Below are positions 10,101 through 15,656 of a stretch of 18,926 bases of DNA, piece by piece (the stretch's first letter is position 1; the number at the start of each line of letters is the position of its first letter). The DNA comes from an uncultured Marinicella sp. Lineage in GTDB: Bacteria; Pseudomonadota; Gammaproteobacteria; Xanthomonadales; Marinicellaceae. Both the position numbers and the translations under genes were made by a program. Below the pieces are notes generated by a model, which worked only from the letters and a program-made list of their open reading frames with translations, was not told where the DNA came from and did no database searches. The stretch is from assembly GCA_938008005.1 (NCBI GenBank), contig CALLLZ010000250.1, positions 1 through 18,926 of the forward strand, given 5' to 3'.

Positions 10101-10458
10101 ACAACACGATCGGCACATCTTTGTGACCTGATTCAATTCTTTCCAAATAATCTGGTAACTGTAAAATACTTTGCATCAAGACATCATAGGCAGCATCAAC
10201 ATCTGTGATACTTCCCTCAATTAAATCTTTAGCAACCCATTCCATTTCCTCTGCTACCATTGCTGCACCATACAGTTCCACCATTTTCAAGGTACCTTGA
10301 ATTTGATGCAAGTAAGTGACACAAAACTGTAATTGATTGGTGTCTTCGGAGTCTTCAACATAAGCTTTTAAAGCATCTTTAGCTCGATTCAATGTTTCAT
10401 CAAGCTCTGTTTTTACCCATGTTAAAGTTGAAAAATCTATTTGTTCTATATTGCTCAT
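4177..10458 (-). CDS. chpA: Hybrid chemotaxis histidine kinase ChpA (multi-Hpt CheA with receiver)
   Basis: This 2093-residue CheA-like kinase is the core of the type IV pilus chemosensory system. By eye the order is: an N-terminal phosphotransfer-like domain with His51 (HQIQGTLKM); a FimL/ChpA-type region to about 560 holding two modules where the His position is Leu355 and Lys479; Hpt with His695 (HTLKGSGRL); a very acidic linker 778-1090; Hpt with His1134 (HTLNGAASM, Lys replaced by Asn); acidic repeats to 1290; Hpt with His1358 (HTLKGGARM). A coiled dimerisation segment follows at ~1490-1640. The ATPase has an N-box at 1682-1689 (NAMVHGIE), DDGAGI 1720-1725 and GRGVGMD 1771-1777. A CheW-like regulatory domain spans ~1805-1950 and a CheY-like receiver 1972-2090 (D1977, D1978, phospho-acceptor D2021, T2051, K2073). 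P. aeruginosa ChpA is longer (about 2470 residues) with more phosphotransfer domains. It starts 1 bp after pilK. Confidence 0.95.
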   Translation of the reverse strand: MSNIEQIDFSTLTWVKTELDETLNRAKDALKAYVEDSEDTNQLQFCVTYLHQIQGTLKMVELYGAAMVAEEMEWVAKDLIEGSITDVDAAYDVLMQSILQLPDYLERIESGHKDVPIVLLPLVNDLRAVRSEKLLSESALFNPNLDLGVPKRVLENDVSLKGNQLKTALLKIRSIYQIALLNWIKNDDGKGLNNMQLVISKLQMILSEDYLKQLFWTYSGLVEGMLNKSIEDNFSIKQIGGKVDHLIKELIDGSSHTKSSSRVLTRNMLYYIAISEEGGRIGKEIKSFFDLSQFIPDQEEIKHAEGSLSGKNKDLLQTVSDAINDDVLVVQESLDLFIRNKSAQVEELTPLLDNLQKIGDTLGILGLGVARESVNGHKTELATQVEENKRPTDDQLLDVAKTLLMIESQLADHIQSLGISDDLVNDNEGSIPKSEQKVILQTLAKESIINLQQIKTNFVAFIESPWDKNQVKDNPRLLKDIAGAMKILNLSEAGAHVDEIIVYVNSDILGSESKPSAIQLEQLATVISSLEYYLENLDQGQRTRKSLLSEVGQQIQALQVQATQDTKFNEQIAAEEAVEEASEQSNEEAGDSNEEPVENIVKEDHVDISIVEEPVLADELEDAEPVEVTQEQEDVAINESTLVVDFSGDVDDEIKEVFLEEFEEELANMQDRHAAWKQDPEENEDKLTEIRRIFHTLKGSGRLVGAEAIGEFGWMMESMCNRLIDGAITNSTDFRQVLESGVVMSADLFTALQEKAVVPSGYDLLLQNADNVTNGKELVEAEVQEVVEEAEVQEVVEEAEIQEVVEETEVQQESVDDIELSDELGLDLDIDADLDLEFETPETPETIEQSEEAITLLDESEVDELSDEAETEDLSLDYVQYDIEQLKSSEAEQPIEKTEEATETASTDEMALEIDEDVMELEFNLDDIEPDQSEKTPEMTEDEDQTRADTVDLIDGIDLDEDEIIDLEADLAKFEDDEGLLSETEGSLETEPDEEGITLDLDDDFSLEDFAVNDVELKEAESKETGEQDDTEILLNLADADNLEGDNVEANDTEHVIEEDLEELYLEDSSIELGANEDSAEVEDSDLDLDVDPVFIEILQKEVGAHLTEMTQFVSDSLEKDQPKVNDNFVRVVHTLNGAASMASVDGITGMTAPLEKMSVMLMDRKQALTADDLTHIESVIKHAKSQLNLLGTGTSSVDNSIGDYFSNRIVELDNATDDSKDAEDLLVENNILEEQLDSASETVSSKNAEAVIEEAAEEEVAEEEVAEEEVAEEEVAEEEVAEEEVAEEAPEPFQQIAEVESTEASVAASELELDEELLEIFSEEASEIFDRADHMLAELEDKPNSPSIIQALQRDLHTLKGGARMAGLNQIGDLSHQLESLFESIAETNHEVAPGQHEMMSQIMHRLHGLVNSDDYGLSASIETETKQLEDMLSSEGAELKEKSKLDEEFFDPLGQVDAPLAEMEEVSDQETDQSLVPKKKANVLSGGQIKVNSELLDKLVNFAGEVSIYRSRMEQQSAELKLNIDELENTVERVRRQLRELEHETEAQIISNYQMEGDELEEDFDPLELDQFSTIQQLSRSLSESVSDLTNIQTYLQESARSSETLLIQQSRVNTELQEGLMETRLVTFNSLVPRLRRVLRTAGQELDKTAKLTVNGAEGEMDKTVLEGIQAPLEHMIRNAMVHGIEGNRKKAKKPEQGQIEIELSREATEVVITVKDDGAGINTAVLKKKAIERGIIEKDDKLSDHDIAQLITHSGLSAANKVSKLAGRGVGMDVVNNEIKRLGGSIEIISAKDEGTTFVIRLPYTLALTQAIIVQVADHRYAIPASGVQGLIRMNIDEFRRRILEGDLGYDYAGEQYQVQELNKLLSVDSEAMVEGNQIPLVMIKSGDQGVALRVDQTYGGREIVVKSVGTQVASVPGIFGATILGDGAVVLILDIIPMHRAYLQKLEKLEADGIEVIEEIEEDRTTTIMVVDDSITMRRAGERMLARNEFEVMTAKDGLDALNKLQEQKPDLMLLDIEMPRMDGFELATNMKASERFKDIPIIMITSRTGQKHKDRAKEIGVERYLGKPYQEIDLLDNINDLLQLEDA
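6601..6690 (-). repeat. Six perfect 15-bp tandem repeats inside chpA
   Basis: The plus-strand unit aacttcttcttcagc occurs six times without a mismatch, and diverged copies continue at both ends. On the coding strand it encodes a pentapeptide V-A-E-E-E array at about residues 1257-1288 of ChpA, in the linker between the Hpt domains at His1134 and His1358. Because the unit is a multiple of three, gain or loss of copies keeps the frame and only changes linker length. Perfect identity at DNA level suggests recent expansion by slippage or active homogenisation. Confidence 0.97.
8038..8118 (-). repeat. Three 27-bp tandem repeats inside chpA
   Basis: Three near-identical 27-bp units encode the nonapeptide AEVQEVVEE (residues 781-789, 790-798, 799-807, with Ile for Val in the third copy). 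A diverged partial copy TEVQQ follows. The repeats begin the long acidic linker after the His695 Hpt domain. The units differ by a few mostly silent C/T changes, so they look older than the perfect 15-bp array further along the gene. Confidence 0.93.
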
Positions 10459-10459
10459 A

Positions 10460-11320
10460 TTATTTCAATCTGAATGCCAAAGTTCTGTTTTTGTTGACAC
10501 GTTTCATTTTATGGTGAGACCATGAATTTATTTCAGTCTGGCCCAACACCAACAATCCATCGCGGTTCAGGTGTTCAACCAGACCGTTTAATATTTGTTC
10601 TCTCACTGATCTTTCAAAATACATCAGCACGTTTTGACAATAAATCACATCATATTTAATATTCGAAGGTCTATTTACATCTAATAAATTAAACACACCA
10701 AATGCCATGCGTTTTTTTATGTGATCCTTGATGGTAAACATTTCATGATTCAAAGTTTCTAAATTATCATGCAACTTCTTGTCAATTGTGGCTAATTTGT
10801 CCATCGAATAAAAAGCTTGTTTTGCCAATGCAACAGCTGGACTGCTTACATCTGTGGCCGTCACACCATAATAAGACTTTTTAGCGTGTTCTTGGCAAAT
10901 CGAATGTGCCAAAAGTGCCAATGAATAAGCCTCTTCACCAGTAGCACAACTGACTGACCAAATTTTATACCTCAAGGTTTCTTTGGCTTTCAATATCTTT
11001 TCAATAAAGTCTTCCTTAACCAACTCAAAAGAAGGGCGGTGACGATAAAAGGAAGTTTCATGAACAGTCAACCGATCTACAAGTTGTGACCACTCTAAGT
11101 TACCCTCTATACCAGAATTGATGTAATTCCAATATTTGGTATAGTCTTGATAACCAATTTCACGCATTCGTGACCAAATTTTTGACTGCAGGAACATCTT
11201 CCGTTCCATTGGCACAATGATACCTAAGCGCTCAGCCAATAATCCTGACCATTGCTGATACTCTTCCTCAGTTAACGGAGAAATTTGTGTAAAAGGTTTG
11301 TTGCTATACATTTTGTACAT
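10460..11320 (-). CDS. pilK: Chemoreceptor methyltransferase PilK (CheR type)
   Basis: The 286-residue protein is a CheR-family S-adenosylmethionine-dependent methyltransferase that methylates glutamates in the cytoplasmic part of the receptor, here PilJ. The N-terminal helical CheR domain has LTVHETSFYRHRPSF (84-98), the counterpart of the NETxFFR motif. The catalytic domain shows WSVSCATGEEAYSLAL (121-136, cofactor loop), TATDVSSPA (154-162), YDVIYCQNVLMYF (223-235) and GLLVLGQTE (255-263). No tetratricopeptide extension is present. It lies 18 bp after pilJ and 1 bp before chpA. The first ATG (11320) and another in-frame ATG at 11311 are both possible; neither has a strong ribosome binding site. 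Pairing with ChpB gives the adaptation arm of the pathway. Confidence 0.93.
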   Translation of the reverse strand: MYKMYSNKPFTQISPLTEEEYQQWSGLLAERLGIIVPMERKMFLQSKIWSRMREIGYQDYTKYWNYINSGIEGNLEWSQLVDRLTVHETSFYRHRPSFELVKEDFIEKILKAKETLRYKIWSVSCATGEEAYSLALLAHSICQEHAKKSYYGVTATDVSSPAVALAKQAFYSMDKLATIDKKLHDNLETLNHEMFTIKDHIKKRMAFGVFNLLDVNRPSNIKYDVIYCQNVLMYFERSVREQILNGLVEHLNRDGLLVLGQTEINSWSHHKMKRVNKNRTLAFRLK

Positions 11321-11338
11321 TAGTCAGCATATTTGTTA

Positions 11339-13363
11339 TCAGAAAAATTCATCATCTGGTAGCTTAAAGTCTTCTACCGACTTCCTCAACTCAGTCGCCA
11401 GTTCAACTAAGTTACCAATCGATTCAGCGGTTTGCTGTGTACCGGCTGAAGTCTGTGTGGTAATCTCCTGAATCACGTTCATGGTTCCCGAGATATTGGT
11501 TGCAGCAACCGATTGTTGTCTGGCTGCTTCAGAAATATTCTGAATCAACTCAGCCAAATCGTTTGAAACCGTTTCAATTTCGGTCAGTGCTTCACCAGCA
11601 TCTTCTGCTTTACGAGCTCCGCCCACCACTTCTGAAGTGGTTTGCTCCATTGAACGTACAGCTTCATTCGTATCGGTTTGAATGGTTTTCACAATACCCT
11701 CAATTTGTCTCGTTGCACTTGAAGCTCGCTCTGCCAGTTGCTGTACCTCATCTGCAACAACCGCAAAACCACGACCAGATTCTCCAGATGATGCAGCTTG
11801 AATCGCAGCATTCAAGGCCAGAATATTCGTTTGCTCGGCAATGTCATTAATCAGTTCAACAATGTTACCAATTTCTTGTGAACTTTCCCCCAAACGTTTG
11901 ATCCTCTTAGAGGTATCCTGAATCTGGGTTCGAATGTTATTCATACCCTTAATGGTATCTCGTACAACTTCTGCACCATTATGTGCAATCAATACTGAAC
12001 GTTGCGCTACGTCCGCCGACTCCAAAGAGTTTTTAGATACTTCATCAATAGAAACCGCAATCTCATTAATCGCTGCTGAGGCGTTGGTAATTTGGGTTGC
12101 CTGATGTTCTGAGGCTTCTGCCAAATGCATGGCTGTCGCTTGTGCTTCTTGTGCAGCTGATGCCACACCAACAGAAGCGTCATTAATCGTTTTCACCAAT
12201 GACCTTAATGCTTCAATCGCAAAGTTGACCGAGTCAGCAATTGCACCTGTAATATCTTCCGATACCGTGGCGTTTACAGTTAAATCACCATCAGCTAATG
12301 AACCCATTTCATCAAGCAACCTAAGAATTGCCTGTTGATTTCTTTCGTTCTGATCTTGAGCAATTGAAGCTCGTACCCGGTCATTTTTAGATAAAGTACG
12401 GAAAATCCATAATAGCCAAAGAAACAACAAACCTGCTATGATCCAACCGACTGTATCTGATGGGAACCATTGTTTTTGTTCAGGGTCTTCAAGTTGTGCT
12501 TTGAGCAGCTCTGCATCCTCAACGAATAATTCAGCGTCTATTTCAATATCAGCTGCTGCTGTTTGAGCTGCGAATAACTCCATCGCTTCCAATACAGCTG
12601 TAATGTCTGCTTGAACACTATCAAAAGCCGCATATACTCGACCCAAAGATTCGATGGCTTGATCATCAGTTACAGCCTTGATGCGTTCATTACCATTGAA
12701 CATACCTGTCATAACTTCTTGGAACATTCTCGCATCACGGTCCAAACTGTCAGCAGCTTGAATTGATGCAGCACCACCACGTAAAATTTCACTCATGCGA
12801 CGTAACATTCGATCGGCCAAAACCAACTGTTGCGAAGCTAAATAAATCAGGTTGCGGTCTCCATTAATAGCCACCAATCTTTTAACCACTGCATCCGAAC
12901 TGGCTTGCAAAATAGGGATTTCTGAAGCAAACTTGTCTGAAATATCATTCAACTCTTCAATTCGATCACGTTGATCAATGATGGTCAACGCGTTGGCGTT
13001 CATAACCCTCCATTTATCTGCCATAGCATCAAAACGCGGCCTGACTGCTGTGGGCAAAGATGGGTATTGGCTATTACCATTTCGCAATGAATTAACCGTA
13101 TTCTCAATAATTGTTCGATCTGTAATCAATTCACTAAAAGCCTCGATATCACCCGAAGAAGCCTGTTTGGCATATTGTGATAATTGCACAGCTTTAACAT
13201 TAATTCGATCGGTTTCAGTGATGTGTGCCGCACGATATTCTTGTGTGGTAGACAACCAATACGTGTGCGCAAAGAAAGCCAGTACCAATACTACCAGTAC
13301 CATCAGCTGCCAGAGCGGCAACGTTCGGGTTCCTTGATCCAAGTCTACAGTTGAACTGCTCAT
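11339..13363 (-). CDS. pilJ: Type IV pilus chemoreceptor PilJ (methyl-accepting protein)
   Basis: The protein has 674 residues. A transmembrane helix at about 17-37 is followed by a periplasmic PilJ-type helical sensor (about 40-300), a second membrane helix (about 304-323), a HAMP-like linker, and a long cytoplasmic signalling hairpin. The tip is unmistakable: IAEQTNILALNAAIQAA then GRGFAVVADEVQQLAERA (about 508-547). Its variant IQAASSGESG resembles PilJ rather than the common IEAARAGEQG of other receptors. PilJ clusters at the poles in Pseudomonas and is thought to sense pilus or pilin status, feeding ChpA. The protein ends in DDEFF, with no NWETF-type tether for CheR/CheB. A GAGGT Shine-Dalgarno lies eight bases before the ATG. 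It follows pilI by 18 bp. Confidence 0.95.
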   Translation of the reverse strand: MSSSTVDLDQGTRTLPLWQLMVLVVLVLAFFAHTYWLSTTQEYRAAHITETDRINVKAVQLSQYAKQASSGDIEAFSELITDRTIIENTVNSLRNGNSQYPSLPTAVRPRFDAMADKWRVMNANALTIIDQRDRIEELNDISDKFASEIPILQASSDAVVKRLVAINGDRNLIYLASQQLVLADRMLRRMSEILRGGAASIQAADSLDRDARMFQEVMTGMFNGNERIKAVTDDQAIESLGRVYAAFDSVQADITAVLEAMELFAAQTAAADIEIDAELFVEDAELLKAQLEDPEQKQWFPSDTVGWIIAGLLFLWLLWIFRTLSKNDRVRASIAQDQNERNQQAILRLLDEMGSLADGDLTVNATVSEDITGAIADSVNFAIEALRSLVKTINDASVGVASAAQEAQATAMHLAEASEHQATQITNASAAINEIAVSIDEVSKNSLESADVAQRSVLIAHNGAEVVRDTIKGMNNIRTQIQDTSKRIKRLGESSQEIGNIVELINDIAEQTNILALNAAIQAASSGESGRGFAVVADEVQQLAERASSATRQIEGIVKTIQTDTNEAVRSMEQTTSEVVGGARKAEDAGEALTEIETVSNDLAELIQNISEAARQQSVAATNISGTMNVIQEITTQTSAGTQQTAESIGNLVELATELRKSVEDFKLPDDEFF

Positions 13364-13381
13364 ATAATTCTACCTCGTTAT

Positions 13382-13927
13382 TTATTTAATTGAAGCGTTT
13401 TGGAATTTTGTGTCTTGAACCAATTGATCCATGGTAAACACATTCCAAGTCACTTCATCATGACTGAAAAATTTATCACAATAAGAATAGATCCTTGAGT
13501 CACTTTCCCCCTCAACATCTTCCCATTGGCTTTGTTTAAAGTGTCGTTGACCAAACACCTCATCAACTACCAATCCAGCTTGACCACCTGGTTGATTGAT
13601 GACCAGCATTCTTGAATGCTTGGTTAATTTAGCAGGCTCACCAGTTAAATACAGGCGCAGATCAATGGCAGGAATCAAGTTACTTCTGATGTTAACTAAA
13701 CCCAGTACCCAAGTATCTATACCAGGAATTTTAACCAACTCAGGTAAAATAACCACTTCATTCACATCATCCACCTCTGAAATCAAATGAATGTCACCGA
13801 TTTTAAAACCGATACCTGACCAATCCCCCAAATCAGTTTCTTCTTCGGCACTACCCAGTGCATGAGAAACGCTTCTTTTTTCATATTCGAGCAACAGCTC
13901 AAAAGGTTTGATGATTTGTCTACTCAT
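13382..13927 (-). CDS. pilI: CheW-like adaptor PilI
   Basis: This 181-residue soluble protein has one CheW domain from about residue 35 to 170. Recognisable strands include GIGFKIGDIHLISEVDDV (38-55) and WVLGLVNIRSNLIPAIDL (73-90), the latter being the conserved GxxNxRxxxxPxxDL core, then MLVINQPGGQAGLVVDEV (107-124). It should bridge PilJ and the ChpA regulatory domain in the receptor array. It follows pilG by only 5 bp, and it precedes pilJ, the order seen in Pseudomonas except that pilH is missing between pilG and pilI. An unusually long N-terminal lead of about 35 residues precedes the CheW core, as is normal for PilI. Confidence 0.92.
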   Translation of the reverse strand: MSRQIIKPFELLLEYEKRSVSHALGSAEEETDLGDWSGIGFKIGDIHLISEVDDVNEVVILPELVKIPGIDTWVLGLVNIRSNLIPAIDLRLYLTGEPAKLTKHSRMLVINQPGGQAGLVVDEVFGQRHFKQSQWEDVEGESDSRIYSYCDKFFSHDEVTWNVFTMDQLVQDTKFQNASIK

Positions 13928-13932
13928 TGAAA

Positions 13933-14313
13933 TTAATCTCTTTTAACGTGTGTTTCGATGGCTTCAATTAACTCTTCTTTGGTAAAAGGCTTGGTCAAAT
14001 ATTCTTCGGCGCCCACTACTCGGCCTTTGGCTTTATCAAACAGCCCATCTTTACTTGAAAGCATGACCACAGGCGTTGATTTGTGTTCGTTGTTCATTTT
14101 AATCAATGCACAGGTTTTATAACCGTCCAATCTTGGCATCATGATGTCAACAAAAATAATATGAGGTTCTAAATCAGAAATTTGTGATAAGGCTTCATAG
14201 CCATTGTCAACAGTGATAACGTCACACCCTTCTTTTTTTAATAAAGTTTCTGCGGTTCGGCGGATGGTCTTACTGTCATCTATCACCATCACCTTTAAAC
14301 CTTCTAAATTCAT
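13933..14313 (-). CDS. pilG: Response regulator PilG (single-domain, CheY type)
   Basis: The 126-residue single receiver domain has acidic pair D12/D13 (VIDDSKT), phospho-acceptor D56 (IIFVDIMMPRLDGY), Ser86 at the Thr/Ser switch position and K108 (LTKPF). I call it PilG rather than PilH because several stretches match the PilG type as I recall it from Pseudomonas: LKVMVIDDSKTIRRTAETLL, IIFVDIMMPRLDG, and MLSSKDGLFDKAKGR. PilG is phosphorylated by ChpA and promotes pilus extension and, in Pseudomonas, cAMP synthesis through CyaB. It is the first gene of the operon, with a GGAG Shine-Dalgarno five bases from the ATG, and is divergent from gshB. Confidence 0.93.
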   Translation of the reverse strand: MNLEGLKVMVIDDSKTIRRTAETLLKKEGCDVITVDNGYEALSQISDLEPHIIFVDIMMPRLDGYKTCALIKMNNEHKSTPVVMLSSKDGLFDKAKGRVVGAEEYLTKPFTKEELIEAIETHVKRD

Positions 14314-14374
14314 AATTTCTCCAAACTATTTTTTTGCACTTATGTAAAGAATTACTATTTTATAACATTCATGA

Positions 14375-14390
14375 ACTTATCTACGTAAGT
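14375..14390. repeat. Short inverted repeat near the pilG promoter
   Basis: ACTTA-TCTACG-TAAGT is a 5-bp inverted repeat with a 6-base spacer. It overlaps the likely -35 zone of the pilG promoter on the minus strand, so it could be a binding site for a dimeric regulator. The arms are short and chance cannot be excluded in AT-rich DNA. Confidence 0.3.
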
Positions 14391-14488
14391 ATGTCATTCA
14401 CAAGAAAATAACTCATTTTGCATTCGATTACAAAACAAATTTATCCAATCAATCAAAAAAATTGAACTCATTGAATAAAAAGAACATG

Positions 14489-14507
14489 TCGATTTGTAAT
14501 AAATCGA
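14489..14507. repeat. Perfect 7-bp inverted repeat in pilG-gshB gap
   Basis: TCGATTT-GTAAT-AAATCGA is a perfect 7-bp inverted repeat with a 5-base centre, roughly midway between the two divergent operons. No run of T follows on either strand, so it does not look like a terminator; an operator site is the better reading. Function is inference. Confidence 0.4.
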
Positions 14508-14672
14508 GTACTAAATTTAACGTTTTGTTTAATAATCATCAAGTAATTCAACCTTATTTAATGACAAATTTACATTTAGAAACAAACACCAACCCTTGCG
14601 TATACCCACACACCAAATGAATTATTTTACTTTAATTTGACTCATGCTATTTAACCCAACGCGTTAGCTTAT

Positions 14673-14678
14673 TATAAT
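14673..14678 (+). promoter_or_regulatory. Candidate -10 box of the gshB operon promoter
   Basis: TATAAT matches the sigma70 consensus exactly and lies 33 bp before the gshB ATG, which would give a 5' leader of about 25 bases. The upstream -35 candidate (TTAACC, 14651-14656) matches four of six positions at a 16-bp spacing. A GAG five bases before the ATG may act as a weak ribosome binding site. Confidence 0.45.
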
Positions 14679-14711
14679 TCCTTACAATTCACAATTATTG
14701 CTTGAGTTAAT

Positions 14712-15656
14712 ATGCTTAAAATCGCCATGGTTATGGACCCCATTGAAACCATAAAACCTCACAAAGACTCCAGTTTTGCGATGTTATTGGCCGCGCAAAA
14801 AAGAGGCTATGAAAATCACTACATCACCCCCGACCAACTATATATATCCAAAGGCCTGGCACAAGCAAACAGCCAATTAATTACCGTTAAAGATCAGCGT
14901 CAGGACTGGTTTTCACTGACCAAATCACAGGATGTATCACTGCATGATTTCGACCTTATTTTTATGCGTAAAGATCCACCATTTGATATAGAGTATATTA
15001 TGGACACCTATGTGCTCGAGCATGCCAGTTCTCAACGCACTCATATTATTAACAAACCTCAAGCTTTACGCGATGCCAATGAAAAATTTTTCACCGAAAG
15101 CTTCCCTGAATTCACCCCAGATAACATCATTTCAAGAAACATAGACATCCTCAAATCTTACATCCAAGAAATGAATGAAGTTATAGTCAAACCGATGGAT
15201 GGAATGGGTGGCAACTCAATTTTCAAAACAAGTGCGAAAGACAAGAACTTATCTGTCATTCTGGAGACAGTGACACAAAATGGCACCAAAACCACAATGA
15301 TTCAAAAGTACATCCCTGACATCACTCAAGGCGATAAGAGAATCTTATTAATCAATGGTAAGGCAGTGCCCTTTGCATTGGCAAGAATTCCTTCCGCCAG
15401 TGACTTCAGGGGCAACTTAGCTAAAGGCGGAACTGGTCAAGGCGTTGCTTTATCTAAAAATGATTGGCGAATTGCAGAAATGGTTGGACCTAAGCTAAAA
15501 GAGATGGGCATTGTTTTTGCCGGCATTGATGTGATTGGTGATTACCTGACAGAAGTGAATGTCACCAGCCCTACTTGTATACGTGAATTAGATGACATTT
15601 ATGACTTGGATATTGCCGGGGATCTTTTTGACTGTATTGAACAAGATATTTTATGA
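14712..15656 (+). CDS. gshB: Glutathione synthetase
   Basis: The 314-residue protein matches the usual length of proteobacterial GshB (about 315). It joins gamma-glutamylcysteine and glycine with ATP hydrolysis, the second step of glutathione synthesis, in the cytosol. The N-terminal substrate domain begins LKIAMVMDPIETIKPHKDSS, typical of the family. The ATP-grasp part shows VKPMDGMGGNSIF (159-171), IQKYIPDITQGDKRILLI (197-214), the glycine-rich GNLAKGGTG loop (234-242), and the metal-binding EVNVTSPTCIREL (281-293). It starts the plus-strand operon, divergent from pilG as in Pseudomonas, and its stop overlaps the tonB start by 4 bp (ATGA). Confidence 0.97.
   Translation: MLKIAMVMDPIETIKPHKDSSFAMLLAAQKRGYENHYITPDQLYISKGLAQANSQLITVKDQRQDWFSLTKSQDVSLHDFDLIFMRKDPPFDIEYIMDTYVLEHASSQRTHIINKPQALRDANEKFFTESFPEFTPDNIISRNIDILKSYIQEMNEVIVKPMDGMGGNSIFKTSAKDKNLSVILETVTQNGTKTTMIQKYIPDITQGDKRILLINGKAVPFALARIPSASDFRGNLAKGGTGQGVALSKNDWRIAEMVGPKLKEMGIVFAGIDVIGDYLTEVNVTSPTCIRELDDIYDLDIAGDLFDCIEQDIL

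Larger units (their letters stand above)
14314..14711. promoter_or_regulatory. Divergent control region between pilG and gshB
   Basis: This 398-bp AT-rich stretch has no open frame of note on either strand and must hold the start signals of both operons. For gshB (plus strand) a perfect -10 TATAAT lies at 14673-14678, with a weak -35 TTAACC at 14651-14656 (16-bp spacer). For pilG (minus strand) a -10-like TATAAA lies at 14359-14364, with only a poor -35. A farther minus-strand pair, TTGTAA then TATTTT with a 17-bp spacer, lies at about 14405-14435. I saw no sigma54-type GG-N10-GC promoter. Confidence 0.5.

Noticed and set aside
13933..14313. Calling the first response regulator PilH
   Set aside because: Its sequence (LKVMVIDDSKTIRRTAETLL, SSKDGLFDKAKGR) matches the PilG type as I know it, and it is in the pilG position next to gshB.
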